64,000 nt of DNA from Paraburkholderia edwinii (GCF_019428685.1 NZ_CP080096.1:2542001-2606000); one strand, 5' to 3'; positions 53,879-63,182 are shown, counted from the first letter of the stretch. Notes: generated from the letters alone by a model not told the origin. Translations and numbers: made by a program.

Positions 53879-55040
53879 GTACGGCCTCCGGGCTCGAGAC
53901 GAGCTTGGTGTCCGCGCCGAATACGAACAGTTCGTCAGGGTCGACAAAAACGTCGAGCTGGGTACCGAGGTCGATCTGATGCACGCCTTGCAGCTGGGCG
54001 ATCAGATTGACGCCGCCGTTTAGCGTGTGCAGATGCAGATAGGTTTCGGAGCCGCTCAGTTCTGCGAGTTCGAGCCTGCAACGCACGGGCATGGCTTGCG
54101 GACGGTTCGGCGCGAGACGCAGATGTCCGGGGCGGATGCCGATACGGCAGGTGCCGTTGGCGAGGCTCCCTGCGCTCGCGCCGTTCGCCTCTGCCACGCC
54201 GTTAGTCGCGCCGTTAGTCGCGCCGTTAGTCGCATCGGCGGCGCGACGCGCGCCGCGCACCGGTACCTCGATGCCGATCGGCAAGCGCGCACTGCCGTCT
54301 CCGGTCAGTTCGCTCGTCAGCATGTTCATGGGCGGGTCGTTGAATACGGCGGCCGCGTCGACGTTGGTCGGCGCGTTGTAGACGTCGAGCGTCGGGCCGA
54401 ACTGCAGCACGCGGCCCTTATCGACGATCGCCGTATAGCCGCCGAGCAGCAATGCCTCGAGCGGTTCGGTTGTTGCGTAGACAACGGTCGTGCTGCCATC
54501 GGCGAAAAGCGTGGTCAGCTCGGCGCGCAATTCCTCGCGCAACTTGTAATCGAGGTTGACGAGCGGTTCGTCGAGCAGCACGAGCGAGCTGCGTTTAACC
54601 AACGCTCGCGCCAACGCGCAGCGCTGCTGCTGGCCACCCGACAATTCGCCGGGGCGCCGCTCGAGCAGATGTTCGATATGCAGTTTTGCCGCGACTTCGA
54701 GCACACGCCGGCGAATTTCCGCGGTGTCGACGCGTTGCAGCTTCAACGGCGACGCGATGTTGTCGTATACCGTCATCGCCGGGTAGTTGATGAACTGCTG
54801 GTACACCATCGCGAGATTGCGCTCGCGCACGCTGACGCCGGTCACGTCCCGCCCGTCGACCAGCACGCGCCCGGAAGTGGGCCGGTCGAGGCCGGCCATC
54901 ACGCGCATCAGCGTGGTCTTGCCCGCCTGGGTCGGGCCGAGCAGCACGTTGATCGCGCCCGGCACAAGTTGCAAGTCGATGCTGTACAGATACGTCAGCC
55001 CGCCCGCCACGACGGTGACCTGCTCCAGTTCCAAGACCAA
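53865..55040 (-). CDS. glpS: Glycerol-type ABC transporter ATPase GlpS, altered H-loop, TTG start
   Basis: A 391-residue ATPase. The start is a TTG at 55038-55040 because AGGAG lies exactly six bases upstream; the open frame runs on to a TTG at 55121 without a ribosome site. Walker A is GPTQAGKTT (35-43), signature LSGGQ (133-137) and Walker B LVLLDEP (D157-E158). The switch His is Thr191 (VYATTEPLEAL instead of the usual THD). A low-complexity Ala-Asn-Gly-Thr insert (coded by 12-base repeats near 54200) splits the C-terminal regulatory domain. First gene of the operon. Confidence 0.93.
   Translation of the reverse strand: MVLELEQVTVVAGGLTYLYSIDLQLVPGAINVLLGPTQAGKTTLMRVMAGLDRPTSGRVLVDGRDVTGVSVRERNLAMVYQQFINYPAMTVYDNIASPLKLQRVDTAEIRRRVLEVAAKLHIEHLLERRPGELSGGQQQRCALARALVKRSSLVLLDEPLVNLDYKLREELRAELTTLFADGSTTVVYATTEPLEALLLGGYTAIVDKGRVLQFGPTLDVYNAPTNVDAAAVFNDPPMNMLTSELTGDGSARLPIGIEVPVRGARRAADATNGATNGATNGVAEANGASAGSLANGTCRIGIRPGHLRLAPNRPQAMPVRCRLELAELSGSETYLHLHTLNGGVNLIAQLQGVHQIDLGTQLDVFVDPDELFVFGADTKLVSSPEAVHGAH
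54199..54235 (-). repeat. 12-base in-frame repeat in glpS
   Basis: GTTAGTCGCGCC occurs twice and in part a third time (54201-54234), coding Gly-Ala-Thr-Asn units. Because the unit is twelve bases, copy-number change keeps the frame. It lies in the loop of the regulatory domain. Confidence 0.75.
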
Positions 55041-55475
55041 ATCGCTCTCCTTTTTTAATGCTTTTGAGGTGCTGCTTTCGTCGTGCTGACCGACCGGTCC
55101 AATGTTCAAAAATGAAATCAAAACAACATAGAGAATGTCCCTTTTGTTCGTTTACGTTTAAATCGGGGTTAACCATACAAGTTATAAACGACTATCAAAC
55201 GAATGCATTACGCATCGTTGATTGACCTCTCTTATATGAAAGCAGATGGTCGGCGGGAATGAATGACGCAGCGCAACACAGGCGCGTGGTTGCTGCCGGG
55301 ATGCCTGCACACGCGAGCGCCGGGCAAAACGGCGATGCGGAAATGACAAGGCCCGCTAAGCGGGCCTCAAGAAACAGGATGAAATCGCGCGGACGCGATA
55401 GAGCCAACCGCAGGGGTCAACCGCCGGGGTCAACCGCAGCGGCCGACCGCAAGGACCCAACGCGCGAGCGAATGC
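55041..55475. promoter_or_regulatory. Control region upstream of the glycerol-type operon
   Basis: A 435-base gene-free stretch. The part near the operon (55120-55220) is AT-rich. CGTTTACGTTTA (55149-55160) is a direct repeat of the kind DeoR-family regulators such as GlpR can bind, but no GlpR gene is in view. A hairpin that may end the FAH gene transcript lies at 55349-55367, and GGGGTCAACCGC-like repeats lie at 55404-55450. Promoter boxes could not be fixed. Confidence 0.45.
55349..55367 (-). terminator. Hairpin downstream of the FAH-family gene
   Basis: AGGCCCGC and GCGGGCCT form a perfect eight-base stem around TAA. On the minus strand it is followed by TTGTCATTTCC, a weak T-rich tail. 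It lies about 110 bases after the FAH gene stop and upstream of the glycerol operon promoter, as expected for a terminator. Confidence 0.65.
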
Positions 55476-56666
55476 CTAACGCACGCCGATCAGCCCGCGC
55501 TCCGCAAGACTGCGATAAAGCGCGCGCACGCCGAAGGTCCACGGCTCGATCTCCGTGCACAGGCGCACGGTGTTCACCAGCGCGCCCAGCTTCGGCGCCG
55601 AGATCGTCACGACATCACCGAGGTGATGCGTAAAACCGCCGCCGGGCGCATCGCGATCCTTGATCGGCGAGAACATCGTGCCGAGAAACAGCATGAAGCC
55701 GTCCGGATACTGATGATGCGCGCCGCAGGTCTGCGCGACGAGATCGGCGGGATCGCGCGAAATCTCGGTCATATGGCTGACGCCGTCGAGTTCGAAGCCG
55801 TCATCGTCGCCTTCGACGCGCAGCGACACGCTTGCCTCCCGCACCGCATCGAGCGTGAAGCGCTCGTCGAACAGACGCACGAATGGCCCGATCGCGCACG
55901 AGCCGTTGTTGTCCTTGCATTTGCTGAGCAGCAGCGCGGAGCGCCCTTCGATATCGCGCAGATTGACGTCGTTGCCGAGCGTCGCGCCGACGATGCGCCC
56001 CGCGCCGTTCACGGCGAGCACGATTTCCGGCTCCGGGTTATTCCATACCGACACGGGCAAGAGGCCGATATCCGCGCCGAAACCGACCGACGACATCGGC
56101 TGCGACTTCGAAAACACTTCGGCATCGGGACCGATGCCGACTTCCATGTATTGGGACCACGCGCCGCGCCGTTCGAGTTCCGCCTTCAGACGCATCGCCG
56201 CGTCCGAACCGGGCTCGATCTTCGACAGGTCGGTGCCGATCAGCGCCGTGATCGTCGCGCGCACTTCCTGCGCTTTCGACGGATCGCCGCCTGCCTGCTC
56301 TTCGATCACGCGTTCAAGCAGACTGACCGCGAAGGTCACGCCGGCCGCCTTGATCGCCTGCACGTCGCAGGGCGCAAGCAGGCGCGGCGTCGAAGCATCG
56401 CTGCGGCCCGCGAGCGCCGCATCGATCAGCGCGCTGACCGGGCCGAGCGCCTCGCCGGGCGCGTTGCGCGCCACGTCGACCGCATCGTCGCGATCGAAAA
56501 GATCGGCGGTAGTGGGCACCGTTTTCGTGATGTCGAACACATGGCCGCCGCGCACGGCGACCACGCACGGACCTTCGTGCGCGCCGTCGCGGCGCCAGAC
56601 GCGGCCAATCAGCAAGGCCTCGTCGAGATCTTCAGGCAGACAGGCAGAGGCGGAAATCTTTTGCAT
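55476..56666 (-). CDS. Fumarylacetoacetate hydrolase family protein
   Basis: A 396-residue FAH-fold enzyme starting MQKISASACLP at 56664-56666. The metal-binding region is EPEIVLAVN with the later Asp in GNDVNLRDIEGRS, and GSCAIGPF follows. Length and style resemble sugar-acid enzymes such as 2-keto-3-deoxy-arabinonate dehydratase, though hydrolase or decarboxylase activity is equally possible. The ribosome site is weak. It lies 128 bases after the dioxygenase-like gene and may be cotranscribed with it. Substrate is unassigned. Confidence 0.86.
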   Translation of the reverse strand: MQKISASACLPEDLDEALLIGRVWRRDGAHEGPCVVAVRGGHVFDITKTVPTTADLFDRDDAVDVARNAPGEALGPVSALIDAALAGRSDASTPRLLAPCDVQAIKAAGVTFAVSLLERVIEEQAGGDPSKAQEVRATITALIGTDLSKIEPGSDAAMRLKAELERRGAWSQYMEVGIGPDAEVFSKSQPMSSVGFGADIGLLPVSVWNNPEPEIVLAVNGAGRIVGATLGNDVNLRDIEGRSALLLSKCKDNNGSCAIGPFVRLFDERFTLDAVREASVSLRVEGDDDGFELDGVSHMTEISRDPADLVAQTCGAHHQYPDGFMLFLGTMFSPIKDRDAPGGGFTHHLGDVVTISAPKLGALVNTVRLCTEIEPWTFGVRALYRSLAERGLIGVR

Positions 56667-56794
56667 GGGCGTCTTGGATCTGGCTTGTAGGAAGGGAGTC
56701 CTATCGTAGAGGCCCGTCGCGCCAAAGTCCAACCTTACGCGTCGGGCGGACGCTGCCACCTCCAACCCAGGAGGCGGTGCAAAACGAATCGCAT

Positions 56795-58057
56795 CTAGCC
56801 GATGCAGCGTGCGCGTTCGCCAGCCTGTTCCGATGCACCGGTCTCGCGCCGCCACGCATGATGATGCAACGCAGCGTTGAACTTCTCCGCCGGCCATGCC
56901 GCGCCGAGCGCCTCTCTGATCAACGCCTGCTGGCTCGGCGGCGCAAGGCCGTTGAGCGGCGGATCGCGATCGAGATTGGTCGGAAACGGATAGCCTTCCG
57001 CGCAACTCGCGATGACCGCCTCGAGTTGCGCCGCACTGAGGCGCGCGTGCGCGACGCAATCGCGCAACACCGGATAGATCGCCGCGCACATCGCAACGCG
57101 GTCGACCGACTCCATCGCGCGCCCGTAGGCGGACGATATTTGCAGCAGGTTCGCCATGCGCGCGACATCCGCCGTGCGATTCTCGCCGGCCGCATGGAAC
57201 AGCGCGGGATTGAAAAACAGCGCGTCACCCTTCTCGAGCGGCAGTTGCACGCAATGCGCTTCGAAGTACTCGCGGAAGTCGGCGCGCCGCCATGCGAGAT
57301 AGCCGGGCGCGTAGCGCTGCGAATATGGCAGCAGTTTGGTCGGCCCGCTTTCGATCGGCATATCGACGTGCGCGATCGCGCCTTGCAGCGTCAGAAACGG
57401 CGACATCGTATGCACGTGTGCGGGAAAACGCTGCGCTTCGTCGACGGTCTGAAAGCCGAGGTGATAGTCGCGATGCGCCTGCTGTGCCGCGCCGCCCGGC
57501 CGCACGACATTGATCTGCGACGTCATCTGATACTGCGGGCCGAGCCATGCATCGGCCACGGCCGCGACGAACACGTTCGCGTAGTAGCGCGCGAAAACGT
57601 CAGGCGAACGAAGACACAATTTTTCCAGTGCATTCCAGATCCGGTCGTTCGCGCCCGCCTTGGCGAAATGATCGCCACCGGCGCCGCCCCGCGCGCGTTC
57701 GTCGCGAATGATCGCCTCGAATAGCGCGGTCGCTTCGTCGATCGGCACGGTATCGTCGTACGCATGCCGCAGCACGATCGCGCCCGCGCCGTCGTGCAAC
57801 ACATGCACCCATTCGGCAAGCAGTTGCGCGCGTGCGGCGGGATCTTCCAGCGTGTGGCGCAGCGCGCCGCAGTCGTACAGTGCGATGCCGTGCGGCATGG
57901 CATGCGCGAATTCCGTGCGTTGCGCTCGCTGGCCTTCCGCGATCTGCGCGGCAAAATCCGCGACGGAACAGGCGTCTTCCCGATAGCCGTCGGTCCGCGG
58001 TGCAGGCTGCGGCGACGGCAATGGCGCCGCCCGCGCTGGCAAGTCGTCTCCCCGCAT
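56795..58057 (-). CDS. Phytanoyl-CoA dioxygenase (PhyH) family protein
   Basis: A 420-residue Fe(II)/2-oxoglutarate dioxygenase candidate. The ATG at 58055-58057 (MRGDDLPAR) has AAGGAG six bases upstream; a longer frame to 58210 is rejected. The metal motif HxD is in QQAHRDYHLGF, and the distal His and Arg lie in FNPALFHAAGENRT. Relatives hydroxylate varied small molecules, so the substrate is open. It precedes the FAH gene on the same strand, which hints at a shared catabolic step. The C-terminus is His-Arg-rich. Confidence 0.86.
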   Translation of the reverse strand: MRGDDLPARAAPLPSPQPAPRTDGYREDACSVADFAAQIAEGQRAQRTEFAHAMPHGIALYDCGALRHTLEDPAARAQLLAEWVHVLHDGAGAIVLRHAYDDTVPIDEATALFEAIIRDERARGGAGGDHFAKAGANDRIWNALEKLCLRSPDVFARYYANVFVAAVADAWLGPQYQMTSQINVVRPGGAAQQAHRDYHLGFQTVDEAQRFPAHVHTMSPFLTLQGAIAHVDMPIESGPTKLLPYSQRYAPGYLAWRRADFREYFEAHCVQLPLEKGDALFFNPALFHAAGENRTADVARMANLLQISSAYGRAMESVDRVAMCAAIYPVLRDCVAHARLSAAQLEAVIASCAEGYPFPTNLDRDPPLNGLAPPSQQALIREALGAAWPAEKFNAALHHHAWRRETGASEQAGERARCIG

Positions 58058-58221
58058 TTTTTGCTCCTTGAGTGTGCGTTGCGAGCATATCGTCAATCGA
58101 TACGCGCACGCCAGTCCATCGATTGTCCGGCGTCCCTGGGTACGGGTTTTGCGCCTCCCTCTCCAGGCGCTGCGTTCGTGAAGCGATTTCGCGCTTCGGC
58201 AGTCGCACAAGGAGAATGAAA

Positions 58222-58296
58222 ATGCCTTATCTGATCGGTTGGATGCTCGGTGTGCCGCTTATCGTGCTCGTCATTCTGTATCTGATCTTTCACTGA
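58222..58296 (+). CDS. 24-residue single-helix membrane peptide
   Basis: Two ATGs, at 58216 and 58222, follow AAGGAGA (58208-58214); the second has the better spacing. It gives MPYLIGWMLGVPLIVLVILY followed by LIFH, almost entirely one transmembrane helix. I recall similar tiny proteins (ending VILYLIFH) annotated as hypothetical in Burkholderia relatives, but cannot cite a function. It stands alone between divergent larger genes. Confidence 0.6.
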   Translation: MPYLIGWMLGVPLIVLVILYLIFH

Positions 58297-58711
58297 TGCA
58301 GCGCCTCGATATCGACGATCGCCCGCGTACCGCAGCGGTGCGCAGGCGATCGCGACTGGCGCGCACACCGTAATCGCCACGATCGCCGCCCGCGACGCGA
58401 CGTCCCGTCGCTCGCACGCAGGCGCACTTAACCGTCTGAGCAATTTCCTCCGTGCGTGTGGCAAGACGCACGCAATGTGCTTCGTATTCCCGAAGCATTC
58501 CATCCGTCGCATGGCGCGCGAAATCTTCGCGCCGCGCATCCATCGTGCCTAACGACCGCGCATCGTGCGTTTCGCGCGGCCTGGGATACGCACCACGGGT
58601 ATACGTTAGTTTGTGTTCAGTAACACCGCCCGTTTACTGAGTTGAAAAACGGTAAGGCTTCCGAAATTGGTCCGCCGCCGTCGATTAAAACTCTCGTGCG
58701 TGGAGGTGTGT
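58297..58711. other. Gene-free stretch upstream of the BBE oxidase gene
   Basis: About 415 bases with short antisense frames only. It should contain the oxidase promoter. TTTGTGTTCAGTAACACC (58610-58627) holds a small GTGTT-N6-AACAC inverted repeat that might be an operator. Nothing else is supported. Confidence 0.45.
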
Positions 58712-60106
58712 ATGCCGAACTTGTCGAAGGACTCAGTAGATGGTTTAAGAGCCGCCACGCGCGGACAGGTGTTCGTGCCGGACGATGCAGGCTACAACGA
58801 AGCGCGCACCATCTGGAATGCGATGATCGACCGGCGTCCGGCGGTGATCGTCCGCTGCGCCGGGGTGTCCGACGTGCGCGGCGCCGTCAACTTCGCGCGC
58901 GAGCAGCATCTGCCGCTCGCGATGCGCGGCGGCGGCCACAATATTGCGGGCACCGCGCTATGCGACGACGGGCTGGTGATCGATCTCTCCGCGATGAAGT
59001 CGGCGCGCGTCGATCCGTTCACGCGACGCGCCTATGTCGAGCCCGGCTGCACGCTGCGTGACTTCGATCACGAAGCGCAGGCGTTCGGGCTCGCGGTGCC
59101 GCTCGGCATCAACTCGACGACCGGCGTCGCCGGGCTCACGCTCGGCGGCGGCTTCGGCTGGCTGAGCCGCCGATTTGGCATGACCGTCGATAACCTCGTC
59201 TCGGCCGATATCGTCACCGCCGACGGCGAGCTCCTGCACTGCAGTTCCGATGAACACGAAGACCTGTTCTGGGCGATACGCGGCGGCGGCGGCAATTTCG
59301 GCGTGGTCACGATGTTCGAATTCGAACTGCAACCGCTCGGACCGATGGTGTATGGCGGCCTCGTTGTCCTGCCGCTCGATCAGGCAAAGGAAGCGCTCGG
59401 ACACTACCGCACTGCGGTCGACTCGATGCCCGACGAACTGACCGTCTGGTGCGTGTCGAGGCTCGCGCCGCCGCTGCCGTTCCTGCCGGCCGAGGTGCAC
59501 GGCAAGCCGATCCTCGCATTCGCGATCTGCTACACCGGGCCGGTGGAAGACGGTCCGCATGCAGTCGAAGCCGTGCGCCAGTTCGGCAAGCCGTACGGCG
59601 AGCACCTTGGACCGATGCCGTACACCGCGTGGCAACAGGCGTTCGATCCGCTGCTCACGCCGGGCGAGCGCAATTACTGGAAGTCGCACAATCTGTCCGC
59701 GCTGCAGGACGGTTTGATCGACGCCCTCGTCGAAGGGATCGGTACGCTGCCGTCGCCGCAGTGCGAGATTTTTTTCGGGCAGGTCGGCGGCGCGATGTCG
59801 CGCATCGCTGAAGACGCGACCGCGTACGCGGCGCGCGACGCGAAGTATGTGATGAACGTGCACGGCCGCTGGAGCGATGCCGCCGACGACGCGCGCTGCA
59901 TCGGCTGGGCGCGTGCGTTCTTCGAGAACACCAGGCCGTTCGCGCTCGGCAGCGTGTACGTGAACTTCATGACCGAAGAAGAGACCGACCGGATCGGCGC
60001 GGCGTACGGACCGAACTACGAGCGCCTCGTCGCGGTGAAGGACCGCTACGATCCGCACAATCTGTTCAACCGGAACCAGAACATCAAGCCGTCCGCGGCT
60101 GCCTGA
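58712..60106 (+). CDS. FAD-linked oxidase with berberine-bridge (BBE) domain
   Basis: A 464-residue flavoenzyme. GGAGG precedes the ATG at 58712 (MPNLSKDS). The FAD-binding PCMH domain shows MRGGGHNIAGTA, whose His is the usual covalent FAD site, and GLTLGGGFGWLSRRFGMTVD (in part). A second covalent Cys is not present at the GGGFG position, so a single His linkage is expected. The C-terminal BBE motif reads NYERLVAVKDRYDPHNLF and NRNQNI. Relatives oxidise sugars or secondary metabolites. There is no signal peptide. Confidence 0.94.
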   Translation: MPNLSKDSVDGLRAATRGQVFVPDDAGYNEARTIWNAMIDRRPAVIVRCAGVSDVRGAVNFAREQHLPLAMRGGGHNIAGTALCDDGLVIDLSAMKSARVDPFTRRAYVEPGCTLRDFDHEAQAFGLAVPLGINSTTGVAGLTLGGGFGWLSRRFGMTVDNLVSADIVTADGELLHCSSDEHEDLFWAIRGGGGNFGVVTMFEFELQPLGPMVYGGLVVLPLDQAKEALGHYRTAVDSMPDELTVWCVSRLAPPLPFLPAEVHGKPILAFAICYTGPVEDGPHAVEAVRQFGKPYGEHLGPMPYTAWQQAFDPLLTPGERNYWKSHNLSALQDGLIDALVEGIGTLPSPQCEIFFGQVGGAMSRIAEDATAYAARDAKYVMNVHGRWSDAADDARCIGWARAFFENTRPFALGSVYVNFMTEEETDRIGAAYGPNYERLVAVKDRYDPHNLFNRNQNIKPSAAA

Positions 60107-60192
60107 ATGGGGTACCGGCGGCCATGTAAAGGCGGGGCAGCGCAACAGTCGTCGCGAGGGCAGGAACGCGTGACGACTGCTACGCTGTAACG

Positions 60193-61131
60193 ATGCGCTC
60201 ATCGCCCCGTCCTCAATCCCTTCCGGCAGCCCGCATCGCAGCGTCGCGCTCGCGCCTCGCGATGCTGACCACGCTCGCGATGTTCGCCTTCGCGGGCAAC
60301 TCGCTGCTGTGCCGCATCGCGCTGAAAGCGACCGCGATCGATCCGGCGACCTTCACGACGATCCGCATTGCCGCCGCCGCGACCGTGCTCTGGTTTATCC
60401 AGCGCGCCCGCGTACAGCAGCCGCGCGGCGGCGGCGACTGGTACGCCGCGCTTGCGCTGTTCGTCTATGCAGCCGCGTTTTCGTTCGCCTACGTCGGACT
60501 CGCAGCGGGCGCCGGCGCCCTGCTGCTGTTCGGCGCGGTACAGGCCACGATGATCGGTTACGCGCTGTGGAGCGGTGAACGCTTGCAGATCCGCCAGTGG
60601 CTCGGCGTCGCGCTCGCGCTTGCGGGCCTCGTTGTCCTCGTGCTGCCCGGTCTCGTGCCGCGGAACGCGGCGTCGCCGAGCCTCGCGCCGCCGCTCGCCT
60701 CTTCGCTGCTGATGCTTGCCGCGGGCATCGCATGGGGCGTCTATTCGCTGCACGGCAAACGCGCTGCCGATCCGGCCGCGGCCACGGCCGGCAACTTTCT
60801 GCGCGCGGTGCCGTTCGCGATCGCGCTCAGCGTGCTGACCCTGCTCGGCGCGCCGATACACACGCCACTCTCGGTGGACCGCGCGGGCGTCGTCTATGCG
60901 CTGATCTCCGGCGCGATCACCTCGGGGCTCGGCTATGTCATCTGGTACGCGGCATTGAAGGAATTGAAGGCCTCGAGCGCGGCGACCGTGCAACTGAGCG
61001 TGCCGCTAATCGCGGCGCTCGGCGGCGTCGCGTTACTGAACGAAGCGTTGACCGCGCGGCTCGTTGTAAGCGCGGTGGCCATTCTCGGCGGCATCGCGCT
61101 GGTCATCGTGCGCCCGTCGAAAGCGGTCTAG
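60193..61131 (+). CDS. EamA-family (DMT) transporter
   Basis: A 312-residue drug/metabolite transporter with about ten helices in two EamA repeats (GNSLLCRIALKATAIDPATF in part; GVYSLHGKRAADPAAATAGN in part). The C-terminal repeat shows SVPLIAALGGVALLNEAL, the family signature. The ATG at 60193 lacks a strong ribosome site; the Met at 60262 (MLTTLAMFAF) is an alternative start. The substrate is unknown. It lies 87 bases after the BBE oxidase on the same strand. Confidence 0.9.
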   Translation: MRSSPRPQSLPAARIAASRSRLAMLTTLAMFAFAGNSLLCRIALKATAIDPATFTTIRIAAAATVLWFIQRARVQQPRGGGDWYAALALFVYAAAFSFAYVGLAAGAGALLLFGAVQATMIGYALWSGERLQIRQWLGVALALAGLVVLVLPGLVPRNAASPSLAPPLASSLLMLAAGIAWGVYSLHGKRAADPAAATAGNFLRAVPFAIALSVLTLLGAPIHTPLSVDRAGVVYALISGAITSGLGYVIWYAALKELKASSAATVQLSVPLIAALGGVALLNEALTARLVVSAVAILGGIALVIVRPSKAV

Positions 61132-61283
61132 CGCGAGGCATCCAGCGGAACACGAAGCGCGGACTTGCCACGCGTCACCGTGTATCGCCCGGGTTGCCCG
61201 GGTTTCCCTGTGCTGCCCGGTGTCGCGCAATGGCGTTTTGGCGGACAATCGCGGATGCCGATCCACCCGAACCACCCACGCAT

Positions 61284-62015
61284 ATGAATTCCCCCACCGC
61301 CGACGATACCCCGCGTTCCGCACTGCGCGCGCTGACTCCGCTCGAAGCACGCGTAGTCGGCGTGCTCTTCGAAAAGCAGCACACGGTGCCCGACACCTAT
61401 CCGCTGTCGCTCAACGCGCTGACGCTCGGCTGCAATCAGAAAACATCGCGCTCGCCCGTCATGAATGCTAGCGAAGCGGACGTGCTCGGCGCAATAGAAG
61501 GATTGAAACGGCTCAGTCTCGTGTTCGAAGGCAGCAGCAGCCGTGTGCCGCGCTTCGAGCACAATCTCGAGCGCGTGCTCGGCGTGCCGCGCCAGGCGGC
61601 GGCGCTGCTCACCGCGTTGCTATTGCGCGGCGCGCAGACTGCGGCCGAATTGCGGCTGGCCACCACGCGCCTGCATTCGTTCGCTGACACGTCATCCGTC
61701 GAAGCGTTTCTCGACGAACTCGCCGCCCGTGACACGCCGCTCGTGCTGAAGCTCGCGCGCACGCCGGGCGAGCGCGAAAGCCGCTGGATGCATCTGCTGT
61801 GCGGCGAGGCGCATGCGAGCGAAGCGCAGCCTCAGCCGCGCGGCGGTGCCGGTGAATTCGCGGCGGGCAGCGCTTCGTCGAGCGCCGCGAGCGCGGAACT
61901 CGATGCGCTCAAGGCCGAATACACCGAACTCGCGGGCAAGGTGGCGCGGCTCGAAGCGCTCGTTGAACGGATGGCCGCGGAACTCGGCATCGAAGTCGAC
62001 AAGCCGGCGCAATAA
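61284..62015 (+). CDS. yceH: YceH family protein (UPF0502/DUF480)
   Basis: A 243-residue protein with the conserved LTPLEARVVGVLFEKQHTVPDTYPLS (in part), LTLGCNQKTSRSPVM and the double winged-helix pattern. The C-terminal 40 residues form a likely coiled coil (LDALKAEYTELAGKVARLEALVERM, in part). The molecular role of YceH proteins is not established. A Ser-Ala-Gly-rich linker (about 185-205) joins the two parts. The start at ATG 61284 gives the normal N-terminus. Confidence 0.94.
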   Translation: MNSPTADDTPRSALRALTPLEARVVGVLFEKQHTVPDTYPLSLNALTLGCNQKTSRSPVMNASEADVLGAIEGLKRLSLVFEGSSSRVPRFEHNLERVLGVPRQAAALLTALLLRGAQTAAELRLATTRLHSFADTSSVEAFLDELAARDTPLVLKLARTPGERESRWMHLLCGEAHASEAQPQPRGGAGEFAAGSASSSAASAELDALKAEYTELAGKVARLEALVERMAAELGIEVDKPAQ

Positions 62016-62036
62016 CGCGCCAGCCGCTCGAACCGC

Positions 62037-63182
62037 TCACGTGCGCCGCGTCATCATCGCCGCAAGACCGGGCTTGTCTTTGCCCGGCTGATCTTTCGCA
62101 TCGGTTTGCGGCGCGCGCTCGTCGTCGCGCGCCTTCTTCGTGCTGGCATGCAGCCCCGTGCCGCTCGACTTGCGGCTCGCCGCATGCCGTTCGATCACGC
62201 GTTGCAGCAGACAGAACGCGCACAGCAGCGCGCCGATCACGATACGCGTCCACCACGAACTGAGCGTGCCGTCGAACGTGATCAGCGTCTGGATCGTGCC
62301 GAGGATGCCGACGCCGAACACCGAGCCGAACACATAGCCGACGCCGCCCGTCAGCAGTGTGCCGCCGATCACCGTCGCGGCGATCGCATCGAGCTCCATC
62401 CCCTGCGCCTGCAGCCCGTAACCGGACAGCAGATACAGCGTGAACACCACGCCGCCGAGCGCCGAGCAGAAGCCGCTGAGTGCATAGACGCCGATCTTCG
62501 TGCGCGCAACGGGCAGGCCCATCAGCAGCGCCGAACGTTCGTTGCCGCCGATCGCATAGACGTTGCGCCCAAAGCGCGTGAAATGCGCGATATAGATCGC
62601 GGCGATCAGCGCGACGATTCCGATCAGCGCGCCCGAATTCAGCGTGCCGCTGCCGATCGCCACACTAAACGCGGACACGGCGTGAAACGTCTTTTCGTCG
62701 ATGGTGATCGACTGCGTCGTAATCAGAAAGCAGGCGCCGCGCGCGAGGAACATGCCCGCCAGTGTGACGATAAACGGCTGCAGCTTGAAGAAGTGGATCA
62801 GCGCGCCCATCGCGGCGCCGAACAATGCGCCGAACAGCAGCACGAGCGGCACGATCGCCCAGATCGGCCAATGCCACCATTGCGCGGCAACCGCGCACAG
62901 AATGGTGGTCAGCGCGACGACCGAGCCGACCGACAGATCGATGCCGCCCGACACGATCACGAATGTCATGCCGAGCGCGACGATCAGCAGGAACGAGTTG
63001 TCGACGAGCAGGCCGAGCAGCACCTGCAGCGAAAAGAAGCCCGTGTACATCACCGAGCCGAAGCCGAACAGCGCGGCAAAAAGCGCGATCGTCACGACGA
63101 TCGGCAGCGTGCGCGGGTCGAGCAGGCGCGTCACGAAGGTCGATTTCACGGCCGTGTTTTCATCGTTGGTCTTTTGAGTCAT
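62037..63182 (-). CDS. yjfF: Sugar ABC transporter permease, YjfF type (galactofuranose class)
   Basis: A 381-residue permease of the ribose/galactofuranose class with about nine helices. Typical motifs are GMTFVIVSGGIDLSVGSV, LQPFIVTLAGMFLARG, and AIGGNERSALLMGLPV. The last 45 residues (Lys-Asp-rich) are an unusual hydrophilic tail after the final helix. Its ATG overlaps the stop of the next permease (ATGA), so it is cotranslated with that gene. It pairs with the YtfT-like permease. Confidence 0.92.
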   Translation of the reverse strand: MTQKTNDENTAVKSTFVTRLLDPRTLPIVVTIALFAALFGFGSVMYTGFFSLQVLLGLLVDNSFLLIVALGMTFVIVSGGIDLSVGSVVALTTILCAVAAQWWHWPIWAIVPLVLLFGALFGAAMGALIHFFKLQPFIVTLAGMFLARGACFLITTQSITIDEKTFHAVSAFSVAIGSGTLNSGALIGIVALIAAIYIAHFTRFGRNVYAIGGNERSALLMGLPVARTKIGVYALSGFCSALGGVVFTLYLLSGYGLQAQGMELDAIAATVIGGTLLTGGVGYVFGSVFGVGILGTIQTLITFDGTLSSWWTRIVIGALLCAFCLLQRVIERHAASRKSSGTGLHASTKKARDDERAPQTDAKDQPGKDKPGLAAMMTRRT

